DNA of 48,144 bases from Parachlamydiaceae bacterium (GTDB lineage Bacteria > Chlamydiota > Chlamydiia > Chlamydiales > Parachlamydiaceae): the NCBI GenBank assembly GCA_030147755.1, contig JASBUW010000146.1, positions 1 through 48,144 on the forward strand, read 5' to 3'. Every line of letters begins with the position of its first letter. Positions within the stretch are counted from its first letter, which is position 1. Positions 15,909-24,722 of this stretch are shown one piece after another. Both the position numbers and the translations under genes were made by a program. Below the pieces are notes generated by a model. The model searched no databases. It was given only the letters and a program-made list of their open reading frames with translations, and had not been told where the DNA came from.

Positions 15909-16598
15909 GTGGACGAATGGCGAACTTTACTTTATCCGCTCGGATTTTTATCCACAATTGTGTTTGCAGTACGCTTCATGATTCAGTGGTGGAAAAGTGA
16001 GAAAGCCCACAGAAGTTTAGTTACACGCTCTTTTTGGCAACTTTCCCTAATAGGCAACGGCTTATTGTTAATTCACAGCCTGATTCAATTGCAATACCAT
16101 GTGTGTATCGTACAAGGTTGCAACGCCGTGATTGCATGGCGCAACCTCAATCTGATGCAGACACAACGACCTCCGACTCCTTTTCATAGGGTTGTAGGTC
16201 TTTTAATTGGGGTCAGCTTTACGATTTCTTTGGCTTTTGTTTTACAAGATTGGTTTGCACTTCATAATCATCCTCATTGGTTTCGCATTCCTACTGCACC
16301 CTGGCAATCTTTTTCTTCACATGCCGTCTCTTTATTTTGGCACTTATTGGGATCCGTCGCTTATCTTCTTTTTTCAAGTCGCTTTTGGATCCAATGGTGG
16401 TTAGCTGAGAAAGCGCATGAAAGTCAATTGCCCCTCATTTTTTGGTGGCTCAGTTTAGTAGGAGCCTTACTTTCTGTTATCTACTTTATGCGTATTGGCG
16501 ATAGTGTCAATTTAATAGGTCCCCTTTTAGGTTTGATTCCTTATGCACGTAATCTCATGTTAATTTATAAAACACGTACAGCTGCAGAGTCGTTATGA
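15909..16598 (+). CDS. LAB_N (lipid A biosynthesis N-terminal) domain membrane protein
   Basis: 229 aa, GTG start. Two copies of the small membrane LAB_N domain are visible: the first around residues 5-75 (RFMIQWWKSEKAH, SFWQLSLIGN) and the second around 145-220 (RFWIQWWLAEKAH, IFWWLSLVGALLS). Each copy has about three hydrophobic segments; function is undefined but the domain is tied to lipid A or isoprenoid-linked sugar pathways. In Chlamydiaceae, as I recall, this region is fused to the N-terminus of LpxB, giving about 600 aa. Here it is a separate gene whose stop overlaps the lpxB start by 4 nt (ATGA), so the two are translationally coupled. Confidence 0.85.
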   Translation: MDEWRTLLYPLGFLSTIVFAVRFMIQWWKSEKAHRSLVTRSFWQLSLIGNGLLLIHSLIQLQYHVCIVQGCNAVIAWRNLNLMQTQRPPTPFHRVVGLLIGVSFTISLAFVLQDWFALHNHPHWFRIPTAPWQSFSSHAVSLFWHLLGSVAYLLFSSRFWIQWWLAEKAHESQLPLIFWWLSLVGALLSVIYFMRIGDSVNLIGPLLGLIPYARNLMLIYKTRTAAESL

Positions 16599-17752
16599 AA
16601 CGCTACTTTTTATTTGCAGGCGAAATAAGTGGAGATTTACACGGAAGCCGCCTTATGCGCACTTTAAAAAGCACTTCTGACTCTTATTTTATGGGAGTGG
16701 GGGGTCCACGCATGCGTCAAGAGGGTCTCGAATGTTTTTTTAAAATGGAACAATTTCAAGTGATGGGACTGACCGATGTTTTGCAAGCTCTGCCGCGTCT
16801 TTTCCGACTGTTTTATAAAGTACGCAATACTATTTTAAAAGCGCAGCCCGATTGTGTCATTTTGATTGATTATCCCGGTTTTAATCTACGTCTCGCACGC
16901 GCTTTGCGTCAAAAAGGATTCACAGGCAAAATTGTACAATATATTTGTCCTACTGTGTGGGCACATGGAAAACAACGTATTCAAACATTAGCCGGCAATT
17001 ATGATCTGGTTTTAAGTATTTTTCCTTTTGAAAAAGAGTATTTTGCTGAAACGCCTTTAAAAGTGACTTATATTGGCAATCCCTTAGTGGAAACCATTCG
17101 CCATCATGTTTATCATCCTCAATGGGCCGATTGTCTAGAACTCCCTCTGGATCAACCTCTTATTGCCCTTTTTCCCGGCAGTCGCCAAGGAGAAATCAAA
17201 CGACATGTGCCTCAGCAATTACAAGCCGCCGCGTTATTTAAGCAACAGAATCCACATGTGCGTTTCGGACTTTCTTGTGCGCAAGAAAGCTTTACCCCGG
17301 AATTGCAAACTTTAATCCGACAAAGCTCTTTACGTTTGCAAGAAGATTTATTTTTAGTTCCTCCTCACTATAGTTATGACCTGATGCGTTCTTGTCAACT
17401 CGCCTTGGCCAAATCAGGAACTGTCACCTTAGAACTCGCCTTGCATCAAGTTCCGACGCTTGTTCATTATACTTTAACGCCTTTAAATTATGTATTTGCT
17501 AAATATATTTTACGCTTGAATCTGCCTTATTATTGCTTGGTCAATATCTTGACTCAACAAGAGACTTTTCCAGAATTCATTAGCCGCAAAACTACCTCTC
17601 AACAACTTGAACAAGCTTTATTTCAACTTCACCAAGACACGGCACATCAAATGCGCATCAAAGAAACTTGCCAAAAGCTTAAACAAGAATTAGGCAGCTT
17701 TTCCTCTCATATGCGTGCCGCCCAAGCCATAAGAGAATTAGTCGCATGCTAG
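16595..17752 (+). CDS. lpxB: Lipid-A-disaccharide synthase
   Basis: GT19 glycosyltransferase that condenses UDP-2,3-diacylglucosamine with lipid X to make the lipid A disaccharide at the inner membrane face. 385 aa, normal for stand-alone LpxB. Motifs: FAGEISGDLHGSRLM at the N-terminus, MGVGGPRM, LIDYPGFNLRLA, CPTVWAHGKQRI, YIGNPLVE, LFPGSRQGEI and AKSGTVTLELAL. It overlaps the LAB_N gene upstream by 4 nt and the DUF374 acyltransferase downstream by 7 nt, making a tight three-gene unit. GlmM and GlmS, encoded nearby, feed the UDP-GlcNAc that starts this pathway. Confidence 0.97.
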   Translation: MKRYFLFAGEISGDLHGSRLMRTLKSTSDSYFMGVGGPRMRQEGLECFFKMEQFQVMGLTDVLQALPRLFRLFYKVRNTILKAQPDCVILIDYPGFNLRLARALRQKGFTGKIVQYICPTVWAHGKQRIQTLAGNYDLVLSIFPFEKEYFAETPLKVTYIGNPLVETIRHHVYHPQWADCLELPLDQPLIALFPGSRQGEIKRHVPQQLQAAALFKQQNPHVRFGLSCAQESFTPELQTLIRQSSLRLQEDLFLVPPHYSYDLMRSCQLALAKSGTVTLELALHQVPTLVHYTLTPLNYVFAKYILRLNLPYYCLVNILTQQETFPEFISRKTTSQQLEQALFQLHQDTAHQMRIKETCQKLKQELGSFSSHMRAAQAIRELVAC

Positions 17753-18393
17753 ATCAAGGCAAGAAGTGGCTGTTTAAAGTCAAAGCGCGCGGCATTGCTT
17801 TTTTAAGCAAAAATGTGATGCGTGTCCTTTTATGGACTTGTCGTGTACGTGTAGAAGGCGTCGAGCATTTTTGTCAGTTAGTGACGCAAGAAAAATGCAT
17901 GCTGGCTCTTTGGCATAATCGCTTAGCTTTGGTTCCTTTCATTTTAGATCGTTACACACCTAAATTTATTTATGCCGCTTTAGTGAGTGCAAGTCGCGAT
18001 GGAGAGATTTTAAGTACTATTGTGCTTTCGTACAAAAATGGACGTACCATTCGCGTTTCTCATCAAGCGCGTTACCAAGCACTAAGAACATTGGTACGTC
18101 ATGTAGAAGAACGTAAAGAAATTGTGGTTATTACACCTGATGGGCCACGGGGCCCCCGCTACGAAGTGAAACCTGGAATTGCACTTGCTGCGCTTGAAAC
18201 ACAAGCGCACGTTGTCGCTTTTAACTGGCAGGCTAAACATTATTGGCAACTCAACACGTGGGATGGATTGCGTTTGCCTAAGCCTTTTACGACTATTCAG
18301 GTGAGTTTTGTGCCTGTGGAAGGATTGCATGAATCTTCGCTCTCATTAACACAAGCAAAAAGCATTTTGAAAAACGCCTTAAATGGCGCTTAA
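17746..18393 (+). CDS. DUF374 / lysophospholipid acyltransferase-family protein
   Basis: 215 aa. LWHNRLAL near residues 54-61 resembles the DUF374 version of the acyltransferase active site, and TPDGPRGPRYEVKPG near 127-141 is the family signature. An N-terminal amphipathic or hydrophobic stretch suggests membrane association. Because it overlaps lpxB by 7 nt it probably acts on lipid A or a related glycolipid as a late acyltransferase, but the exact acyl acceptor is not shown by the sequence. The family call is confident; the role is inferred from context. Confidence 0.82.
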   Translation: MLDQGKKWLFKVKARGIAFLSKNVMRVLLWTCRVRVEGVEHFCQLVTQEKCMLALWHNRLALVPFILDRYTPKFIYAALVSASRDGEILSTIVLSYKNGRTIRVSHQARYQALRTLVRHVEERKEIVVITPDGPRGPRYEVKPGIALAALETQAHVVAFNWQAKHYWQLNTWDGLRLPKPFTTIQVSFVPVEGLHESSLSLTQAKSILKNALNGA

Positions 18394-18402
18394 GTCAGCA
18401 TT

Positions 18403-18556
18403 TAAGGACCAAAGGATAAACGACACCAAGGACAATAAGGACCTTAAAAACAAAGTGTACCTGTGGACAAAAGGTCTTTTTATTTTTTTTGTTCACAAGT
18501 CCACTTTGTCTTTAAGGTCCTTATTGTCCTTGGTGTCGTTTGTCCTTTGGTCCTTA
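18403..18556. repeat. Nonamer-built palindrome F (AAGGACNNN units)
   Basis: Arms of about 70 nt (18403 onward and ending at 18556) are nearly complementary, with about four mismatches and a T-rich loop. The outer part reads AAGGACCAA, then AAGGACAAT, AAGGACCTT in about 9-nt steps. It follows the DUF374 gene and directly abuts the larger palindrome starting at 18557. Confidence 0.88.
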
Positions 18557-19214
18557 GTATAGGTTCACTGTGTACATAGACTGTTTGCCATTTGTGCGGT
18601 AGCACTATCACTGCATTAGCCCAGACCGAGCGCGTTTAGTGCTCGTTCTGGGAAAAAAGCCATTCCATGAGCACTGCGGTTAGCCATACTATTACACACA
18701 TCTTTTGCTTGACAAAGAGTAATTGTGTCACGGTAGTGATAACCCTCTCAGTAGCCCAGAGTTAAGTCTCGCGAGCGATTAGCGAAGACGAGCCGCAACT
18801 CTGGGAATCTATGCAAAAAACATTGCGTTGCGGCAGCAACGCATCTTTAATTTAGCGACAAAATAGCGTTTTTCAACTTTTCCATAGGGGTACTGCTTCC
18901 GCAGTACAGTATTATTTTCATTTTTTCCCAGAGTTGCGGCTCGTTTTTGCTAATCGTTCGCGAGACTTAACTCTGGGTTAATGAGAGGGTTATCACTACC
19001 GTGACACAATTACTCTTTGTCAAGCAAAAGATGTGTGTAATAGTATGGCGGTTAGCAGTGCAACTATTCAGAGTCCGTGTAGCACTGCTAGCCGCAGTGC
19101 AATTATTGTGCGTTAAATCCCAGAACGAGCGCTAAACGCGCTCGGTCTGGGCTAATGCAGTGATAGTGCTACCGCACAAATGGCAAACAGTCTATGTACA
19201 CAGTGAACCTATAC
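18557..19214. repeat. 658-bp nested giant palindrome G
   Basis: Three nested inverted-repeat layers share one centre. Layer 1: 18557-18652 with 19119-19214 (96 bp, one difference). Layer 2: 18683-18750 with 18982-19049 (68 bp, perfect). Layer 3: 18755-18806 with 18926-18977 (52 bp, three differences). All four differences become G-U pairs in plus-strand RNA. Layers 1 and 3 also contain local hairpins bounded by CCCAGA and TCTGGG. The core carries TGCGTTGC-GGCA-GCAACGCA (18824-18843) and GTACTGC-TTCC-GCAGTAC (18890-18907). The right side has an extra hairpin, GCACTGC-TAGCC-GCAGTGC (19082-19100). No ORF is inside and no clear target duplication flanks it. It fills most of the gap between two convergent genes. 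Confidence 0.93.
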
Positions 19215-19219
19215 GGTCT

Positions 19220-20110
19220 TTAAATACTGCTCAAAGCGCTTTCTAAACCTTCCATAGCATCAGCATTCCCGGGAGTTATGCGTAAAGCTATTCGATACTG
19301 TTTAATCGCTTCTTGATAGTCACCTTTTAATTTTAAAACATCTGCATAATGCACGATAAGTCGCACATTTTCAGGTTCTATTTGTAGAGCTCGCTTAAAT
19401 TTTTCTAAAGCCGCCTCATATTTTTCTTCCTGCTCTAAAACCATTCCGTAACCTATCAAAATGGCAATATCGTAAGGATTAATAGCTAAAGCTTCTTCAA
19501 ATTTTTCCACTGCAGCATCTGCGCGACCTTGACGCCCTAAACTAATCCCTATACAACTTAAGACATGTGTATTTTTAGGCTCGATCTTCCAGGCTATTTG
19601 AAATTTTTCCATTGACTCCTCATCTAGCTCTTTTTCCCCAAGCGCTTCTCCATACCCTACTAAAGCCGGAATATAGTGAGGATTGATTGCTAACATTTTC
19701 TTACACTGCTCAATGGCTTCATCATAATAGCCTTGCATGCCTAAATTTCTAACATAACAACTTAAAACGTCTAGATCGTTAGGATAATCTCTTAAAATTT
19801 TCTGAATCTTTGGTGATGCCTCTTCAGCTTTATCATATTTATGTAGCTGTTCGATATCCTCTAGCATTTGCATCTTCTTTTTTTCTTTTTTCTCAGTTTC
19901 CATCTTCCATAATATTTGATTCTCTTCCGGCTTAACTCCTACTTTTCTAGGTTTCCACATCTGATATAGAAGTAAAAAAGCAGCTACCAAACAAACTAAA
20001 GCAGCTAATGCAATGACTGTTATTCTTTTTTGAAAAGATGTTAAAATCTTTTCTTGCATAAGAGAATAAAATGAATTCATAGAAATTTTAATAGAAGTCA
20101 CAGCCTGCAT
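19220..20110 (-). CDS. Membrane-anchored TPR protein
   Basis: 296 aa. A 26-residue polar N-terminus, QKRIT (27-31) and one transmembrane helix (about 32-50) are followed by a charged Lys/Glu linker and about five tetratricopeptide repeats from residue 95 to the end (for example LGMQGYYDEAIEQCKKMLAINPHYIPALVGYGEALG). The N-terminal module matches that of the LRR protein at 7595-9229 and the MORN protein at 34944-35606. TPRs bind other proteins; no enzyme domain is present. It sits downstream of plsX on the same strand with a 91-bp gap and ends 6 bp from the giant palindrome. The target is unknown. Confidence 0.85.
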   Translation of the reverse strand: MQAVTSIKISMNSFYSLMQEKILTSFQKRITVIALAALVCLVAAFLLLYQMWKPRKVGVKPEENQILWKMETEKKEKKKMQMLEDIEQLHKYDKAEEASPKIQKILRDYPNDLDVLSCYVRNLGMQGYYDEAIEQCKKMLAINPHYIPALVGYGEALGEKELDEESMEKFQIAWKIEPKNTHVLSCIGISLGRQGRADAAVEKFEEALAINPYDIAILIGYGMVLEQEEKYEAALEKFKRALQIEPENVRLIVHYADVLKLKGDYQEAIKQYRIALRITPGNADAMEGLESALSSI

Positions 20111-20201
20111 AGATTATTTTATCTCAGTAATTTTTATAAATTTAATATATATTATACATTTTAGCAAGCAAGTTAAATAAAAAATTTAATCTGTTTAAAA
20201 A

Positions 20202-21206
20202 TTAAGAATTAATTTGCAGCAAATATTGTTTAATTTGCTCAATAAAATGATTTTGAACTAGCTGTATAGCCTTTTTAACGCCACTAAATAAGCCTTTAGG
20301 GGTGGATTGGCCATGACACTTGACCACTACACAATCGACGCCGCAAATAATAGCTCCATTGTACTCTTCATAATCAAATTGATGATGAATGGTATGCAAA
20401 ATCTCTACTTTTTGTTCAGGTAACGTGTCTTTAAGGATATGATGCAGCTGTTGTAAGAGAAAAAAAGAAACGCCTTCTGAAGTTTTTAATAAGACATTAC
20501 CGGTGAATCCATCTGTCACAATGACATCTGCGGCTCCTTGAAAAATTTCACGCCCTTCGACGTTACCTATGAAGGTCAGTTCTGTTTGATAAGATTCTTG
20601 CTGTAAAAGTTGATAAGCTTGCCGCACCTCTGACGTGCCTTTTTGGGATTCTACGCCAATATTTAAGAGACCGACGCGTGGACTCACACTATTTTGACAG
20701 CATCGTTGATAGGCGGCTCCCATCTGTGCAAATTGAGCCAAATGCTGCGCCTTACAGGCGACATTTCCTCCTACATCAATGACCACCACATTCCCTTTTT
20801 CGGTGGGCAAAGTGGCTAATAAAGCAGGTCTCTTAATACCGGGTAAACGAGGTAAAGACAAGGTGGCACCTGCAACCAGAGCTCCTGTATTGCCTGCGGA
20901 GATAAAAGCATCTAAATAGCGCCGTTTGAGCAGTTTCAATCCTAAAACAAGTGAAGAATTTTTTTTCTCACGAATCGCCAACAGAGGTTCATCTTGCATG
21001 TGAATCACTTCTGTGACGACGTGGAATTCCACATGCGCACGAAGATCAGTTAAGAAAGAAAAATAAGAAAGAGCTTCATCCAGAATGACTTGTGTAGAAA
21101 AAACCACAAAATGAATGGAGGGAAACGATTCGACGGCCTGTTTCACAGCCTCAAACAGGATGGAAGGAGAGCAATCGCTCCCCATCAGATCAATCCCAAT
21201 ACGCAA
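20202..21206 (-). CDS. plsX: Phosphate acyltransferase PlsX
   Basis: Makes acyl-phosphate from acyl-ACP for phospholipid synthesis. 334 aa. Starts at TTG with AGGAG 6 nt upstream; [11 protein letters not shown] is the family N-terminus. Other signatures are [48 protein letters not shown] and [16 protein letters not shown]. It follows rpmF and yceD on the same strand, a widely conserved fatty acid/ribosome cluster. The acyl-glycerol enzyme PlsB is encoded nearby at 23727, although PlsX normally partners PlsY. Confidence 0.96.
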   Translation of the reverse strand: MRIGIDLMGSDCSPSILFEAVKQAVESFPSIHFVVFSTQVILDEALSYFSFLTDLRAHVEFHVVTEVIHMQDEPLLAIREKKNSSLVLGLKLLKRRYLDAFISAGNTGALVAGATLSLPRLPGIKRPALLATLPTEKGNVVVIDVGGNVACKAQHLAQFAQMGAAYQRCCQNSVSPRVGLLNIGVESQKGTSEVRQAYQLLQQESYQTELTFIGNVEGREIFQGAADVIVTDGFTGNVLLKTSEGVSFFLLQQLHHILKDTLPEQKVEILHTIHHQFDYEEYNGAIICGVDCVVVKCHGQSTPKGLFSGVKKAIQLVQNHFIEQIKQYLLQINS

Positions 21207-21245
21207 GCGCTACTCCTGCCTATTTCTAACATTAGTTAGACAAAA

Positions 21246-21428
21246 TTATTGTGATTCCGCCGCTGCAGCCACTTTTTGTCCATAGGCTCCACAAGCTGAG
21301 CAGCTAAAATGAGGACGGCGAGCCGTTCCACAATTTCCGCAAACAGATAAGTGTTTAGGTTTCTTTGCATGGTGAGCACGCTTAGAATTCTTGCGCGCAT
21401 TAGATAACCGATTACGTGGTACTGCCAT
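21246..21428 (-). CDS. rpmF: 50S ribosomal protein L32
   Basis: 60 aa basic ribosomal protein. It begins AVPRNRLSNARKNSKRAHH and has a zinc-ribbon pair, CGNCG and CSACG, so this is the Cys-containing (C+) form. GAGGAG lies 9 nt before the ATG. It sits between yceD and plsX, the standard order. Confidence 0.97.
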   Translation of the reverse strand: MAVPRNRLSNARKNSKRAHHAKKPKHLSVCGNCGTARRPHFSCSACGAYGQKVAAAAESQ

Positions 21429-21454
21429 GATACATTCTCCTCAATATAGATTTA

Positions 21455-21937
21455 TCATTCTTTAGGCTTCCAGTCTAAGTCAGCAAAAGGCTGATAGCCT
21501 TCATCTTGATCAGCTTGCGGACTAGAAGACTCTTTTAAATATTTAGCATATTCCTGGCGTTTAGGACATTGCCCTTCATGACATTCCGTAAAGGGGGGCA
21601 CTTCCAATAAAATCGTTTCACGCAATAAATCTTTAAAATAGTAAATTCCTGTTTTAATCTCTTCTACAGGTTCACTATGGTAAAAATTTTGCACGTAAAT
21701 AGGAACAGGCACAGGCTCATTACAAATGGAACAAGGAATAAGTGCTTCTGTTTTCACATCCCAATGTATGATGAGTTCATTTTCAGCAAGATAAGCAACT
21801 CCTTCCAACACAACAGGTTTTTTAAAAGACAAGTCAGGTTCTTGTATCTCTAAAAAATCGGGAGGCAAAATCTCATGAAATTTTTTCTCTCGTCCTTCAC
21901 GCAACTGTTCAACGTAAATCTTAAATTCGTCGTGCAT
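21455..21937 (-). CDS. YceD / DUF177 family protein
   Basis: 160 aa. The family is linked to large-subunit rRNA maturation and almost always precedes rpmF, as here. Conserved Cys pairs are visible (CSICNEPV near residue 73 and CHEGQCPKR near 119), with GIYYFKDLLRETILLEVPPF, the core of the domain. It is the first gene of the yceD-rpmF-plsX unit and is divergent from rng. Chlamydial orthologues are more diverged than E. coli YceD, so the name rests on motif and position. Confidence 0.85.
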   Translation of the reverse strand: MHDEFKIYVEQLREGREKKFHEILPPDFLEIQEPDLSFKKPVVLEGVAYLAENELIIHWDVKTEALIPCSICNEPVPVPIYVQNFYHSEPVEEIKTGIYYFKDLLRETILLEVPPFTECHEGQCPKRQEYAKYLKESSSPQADQDEGYQPFADLDWKPKE

Positions 21938-22187
21938 AAGTTTCCAGGAAATAAAGCTGTGTAAAGGAGTTTATTGTAGGCTAATAGCGCTTTTTTTGCC
22001 AATAAATTCTCGTAGAAAGTCAAGATGTTAAGTTTTTCCTCTTCTGCACTTTTTCCTGGAAAAGAAGCGTCTAATCCCTTAAACTATTGAAAAACAAATT
22101 AAAGATACAATCCCATTAAATTTAACGTTTTAGACGTTTTAAATAATGAGGGCATGTCTTCCCGCTCAGTGATTTAAAGGTAACGCA
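21938..22187. other. Divergent yceD-rng promoter region
   Basis: 250 bp without a supported gene. It must contain divergent promoters for yceD and rng. AAAGG lies just before the rng ATG. No hairpin of the nonamer family is present here. Confidence 0.5.
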
Positions 22188-23726
22188 ATGCACGAAATTC
22201 TACTTAATATTGAATCTAAAGAAACACGTTATGCCCTTTTGAAAAATGGGGAGTTACGAGATCTCATTATTGAACGCAAAAAAGAAAGGCAGTTAACCGG
22301 TAATATTTACCGAGGGCGCGTCAAAAATATTCTTCATAATATCCAATCCGCTTTCATTGATATTAATGAGGGGGAAAATGGATTTATCCATATTTCAGAT
22401 ATCATTGAGAATACAAAAAAATTCGAGCAGTTGTTCGATATGGATTTTGACCTCGATTATGACATCAAAGCTCTTAATGATAAAGAACAGAATAATCTGG
22501 ATATCGAACAGGTGATGAAACCTGACCAACCTGTTTTAGTGCAAGTTGTCAAAGAGCCCATCGGATCCAAAGGCGCCCGCCTCACCTCCAACATTTCCAT
22601 AGCCGGTCGCTATCTTGTTCTTTTACCCAATTCCTCTCATCGCGGTGTCTCGCGTAAAATTGAAGATCGCATTGCACGTGAGCGTCTGAAAAAACTGATT
22701 CGCGCCTTCGAAATGCCTCAAGATATGGGTCTTATCTGCCGTACCGCTAGTGCCAGTGCCACACCCGATATGCTCATTTCAGAGGCGCATGACCTCTTGC
22801 ATCATTGGCAATCCATCATGGAAAATTTTCAAAATGCAACAGAACCTACCCTTCTCTACACAGAATCTGATCTGATTAAACGCGCTGTGTTAACAGCTAT
22901 TGATAAGCGCTATGACCGCATTTTGGTGGATGATTATAATACTTATCAAAATTGTAAACGCCTTTATAGCCGGTATGCCAGTGAACATGCTTTGCGCGTC
23001 GAGTATTATCGCGATAAAACACCCATGTTTGAGCGTTTTAATGTAGAGCGCGAAATTGACAAAACGTTGCGACGCAAAATTTGGCTGCCCAGCGGAGGCT
23101 ATTTATTTTTTGACCGCACAGAAGCCATGTATACCATCGACGTTAACTCCGGACGTAGCTCAAGCCATAAAACAGACGTAGAAGAATCTCTTGTGCGTAT
23201 TAATCTAGAAGCTGCCGAAGAAATTGCCCGTCAATTACGCTTACGCAATATTGGAGGACTCATCATTTGCGACTTTATCGATATGCGTTTGCGTAAAAAC
23301 CAACGACGGGTATTAGAGCGTTTAAAAGACTGCATGAAAGAAGACTCGGCTAAATGTACGATCCTAGGCATGAGTGAATTTGGTTTAGTGGAAATGACAC
23401 GTCAGCGCAATCGCGGGTCTTTGATGCAAACGATCTTTACGAGCTGCCCTTATTGTATTGGCAGTGGCATGGTGAAGTCGCATGAAAGCATGTCGATTGA
23501 AATTGAACGTGCGTTTAAGAAAGTGATCGCTTGTCACGAACAATTTGCGCTTAAAATGGTGGTGCATCCTGAATTAGATCGCTATCTGAACATTATTGAT
23601 AAATCTCATTTATTGAAAGTGGCGAGCGAACACAACGCTAACTTGACGTTTGAAGTGGATGATCGTCTACATCTTAATGAATTTCAATTCTACTCGTTGG
23701 TCACCAATAAGCGCCTTGAGGTATAA
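22188..23726 (+). CDS. rng: Ribonuclease E/G family endoribonuclease
   Basis: 512 aa, the length of RNase G without the RNase E scaffold. The N-terminal S1 domain has GNIYRGRVKNILHNIQSAFIDI, then LVQVVKEPIGSKGARLTSNI, the 5'-sensor region with GLICRTAS, catalytic Asp residues in TIDVNSG and ICDFIDM, and a zinc-link motif CPYCIGSG near residue 424. It processes rRNA and mRNA. It is followed directly by plsB, with adjoining stop and start codons, a pairing also seen, as I recall, in Chlamydia. Confidence 0.95.
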   Translation: MHEILLNIESKETRYALLKNGELRDLIIERKKERQLTGNIYRGRVKNILHNIQSAFIDINEGENGFIHISDIIENTKKFEQLFDMDFDLDYDIKALNDKEQNNLDIEQVMKPDQPVLVQVVKEPIGSKGARLTSNISIAGRYLVLLPNSSHRGVSRKIEDRIARERLKKLIRAFEMPQDMGLICRTASASATPDMLISEAHDLLHHWQSIMENFQNATEPTLLYTESDLIKRAVLTAIDKRYDRILVDDYNTYQNCKRLYSRYASEHALRVEYYRDKTPMFERFNVEREIDKTLRRKIWLPSGGYLFFDRTEAMYTIDVNSGRSSSHKTDVEESLVRINLEAAEEIARQLRLRNIGGLIICDFIDMRLRKNQRRVLERLKDCMKEDSAKCTILGMSEFGLVEMTRQRNRGSLMQTIFTSCPYCIGSGMVKSHESMSIEIERAFKKVIACHEQFALKMVVHPELDRYLNIIDKSHLLKVASEHNANLTFEVDDRLHLNEFQFYSLVTNKRLEV

Positions 23727-24722
23727 ATGGGGGATGTACTTAAAGACTTAGATGCTTATGCAAAAAAAGGATTACTCAATACCCGTTTACTAAACATCAT
23801 CAAGGATTTGTACATCAATTATACACAAGCGCTAGCTGAAGTCTCTGTCCACCAGCAACACCCTGATTTATTTAACAAATTGCTTGAATTAGTCATAAAA
23901 GAACAGCTGCAACACCCCTATCAATTTGATGTTTTTCATCGTAGCATTCGATACCCTTTTGACTATTATCAATTTGGATTAGATTTTATACGTCCTTTTA
24001 TTGATTTCACACATTCGAAAATTTTGGGATTAGATCATCTGCAAAAGATCCAACAGCAACTCCAGCAAGGCGACAATGTCATTTTGTTAGCAAATCATCA
24101 AACCGAGCCTGATCCACAAATCATTAGCTTGTTACTTGAAAAAATTGCACCAGAATTAGCTACAGACATGATTTTTGTGGCGGGCCATCGTGTCATTAGC
24201 GATCCGCTGGCTATTCCCATGAGTATGGGACGCAATTTATTGTGTATTTATTCCAAAAAACACATGAATTATCCTCCCGATAAAAAAGCAGAAAAAGTCG
24301 CTCACAATCAACGTACGATGAAAAAAATGGGAGAACTTCTCAATGAAGGGCATCGTTGTATCTATGTCGCGCCTAGCGGAGGACGTGATCGCCCCAACGC
24401 CAATGGAGAAGTCGAAGTCGCTCCTTTCGATGCACAAAGCATCGAATTGTTTTGGTTGATGGCGCAACAAGCAGAGCGGCCCACTCACTTTTATCCGCTG
24501 ACTTTGCGTACCTATGCGTTGATGCCTCCTCCTAAGCAAGTGGAGCGTGAATTGGGAGAAAAACGTCTCATTAAGTTCACCCCTGTTTATCTCGCATTTG
24601 GAGAAGAAATTGACATGGATCATTTTCCCGGCAGCCAAGGATTAGATAAAAAAGCAAAACGTCAAAAACGTGCAGAATACATTTGGAACAAGGTGTGTCA
24701 AGATTATGCAACAATTACTTAG
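23727..24722 (+). CDS. plsB: Glycerol-3-phosphate acyltransferase, chlamydial/plastid type
   Basis: 331 aa, soluble-type sn-glycerol-3-phosphate 1-acyltransferase related to plant chloroplast enzymes, much shorter than E. coli PlsB. The HX4D catalytic motif is H124-QTEP-D129 in LLANHQTEPDPQ, and the acceptor-site motif follows in YVAPSGGRDRPNANG. It makes lysophosphatidate, the first step of phospholipid synthesis. Its ATG immediately follows the rng TAA, with GAGG inside the rng end as ribosome site. Confidence 0.93.
   Translation: MGDVLKDLDAYAKKGLLNTRLLNIIKDLYINYTQALAEVSVHQQHPDLFNKLLELVIKEQLQHPYQFDVFHRSIRYPFDYYQFGLDFIRPFIDFTHSKILGLDHLQKIQQQLQQGDNVILLANHQTEPDPQIISLLLEKIAPELATDMIFVAGHRVISDPLAIPMSMGRNLLCIYSKKHMNYPPDKKAEKVAHNQRTMKKMGELLNEGHRCIYVAPSGGRDRPNANGEVEVAPFDAQSIELFWLMAQQAERPTHFYPLTLRTYALMPPPKQVERELGEKRLIKFTPVYLAFGEEIDMDHFPGSQGLDKKAKRQKRAEYIWNKVCQDYATIT

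Noticed and set aside
18557..19214. Giant palindrome as an insertion sequence
   Set aside because: No transposase reading frame of useful length inside and no clear target duplication; kept only as a palindromic element.
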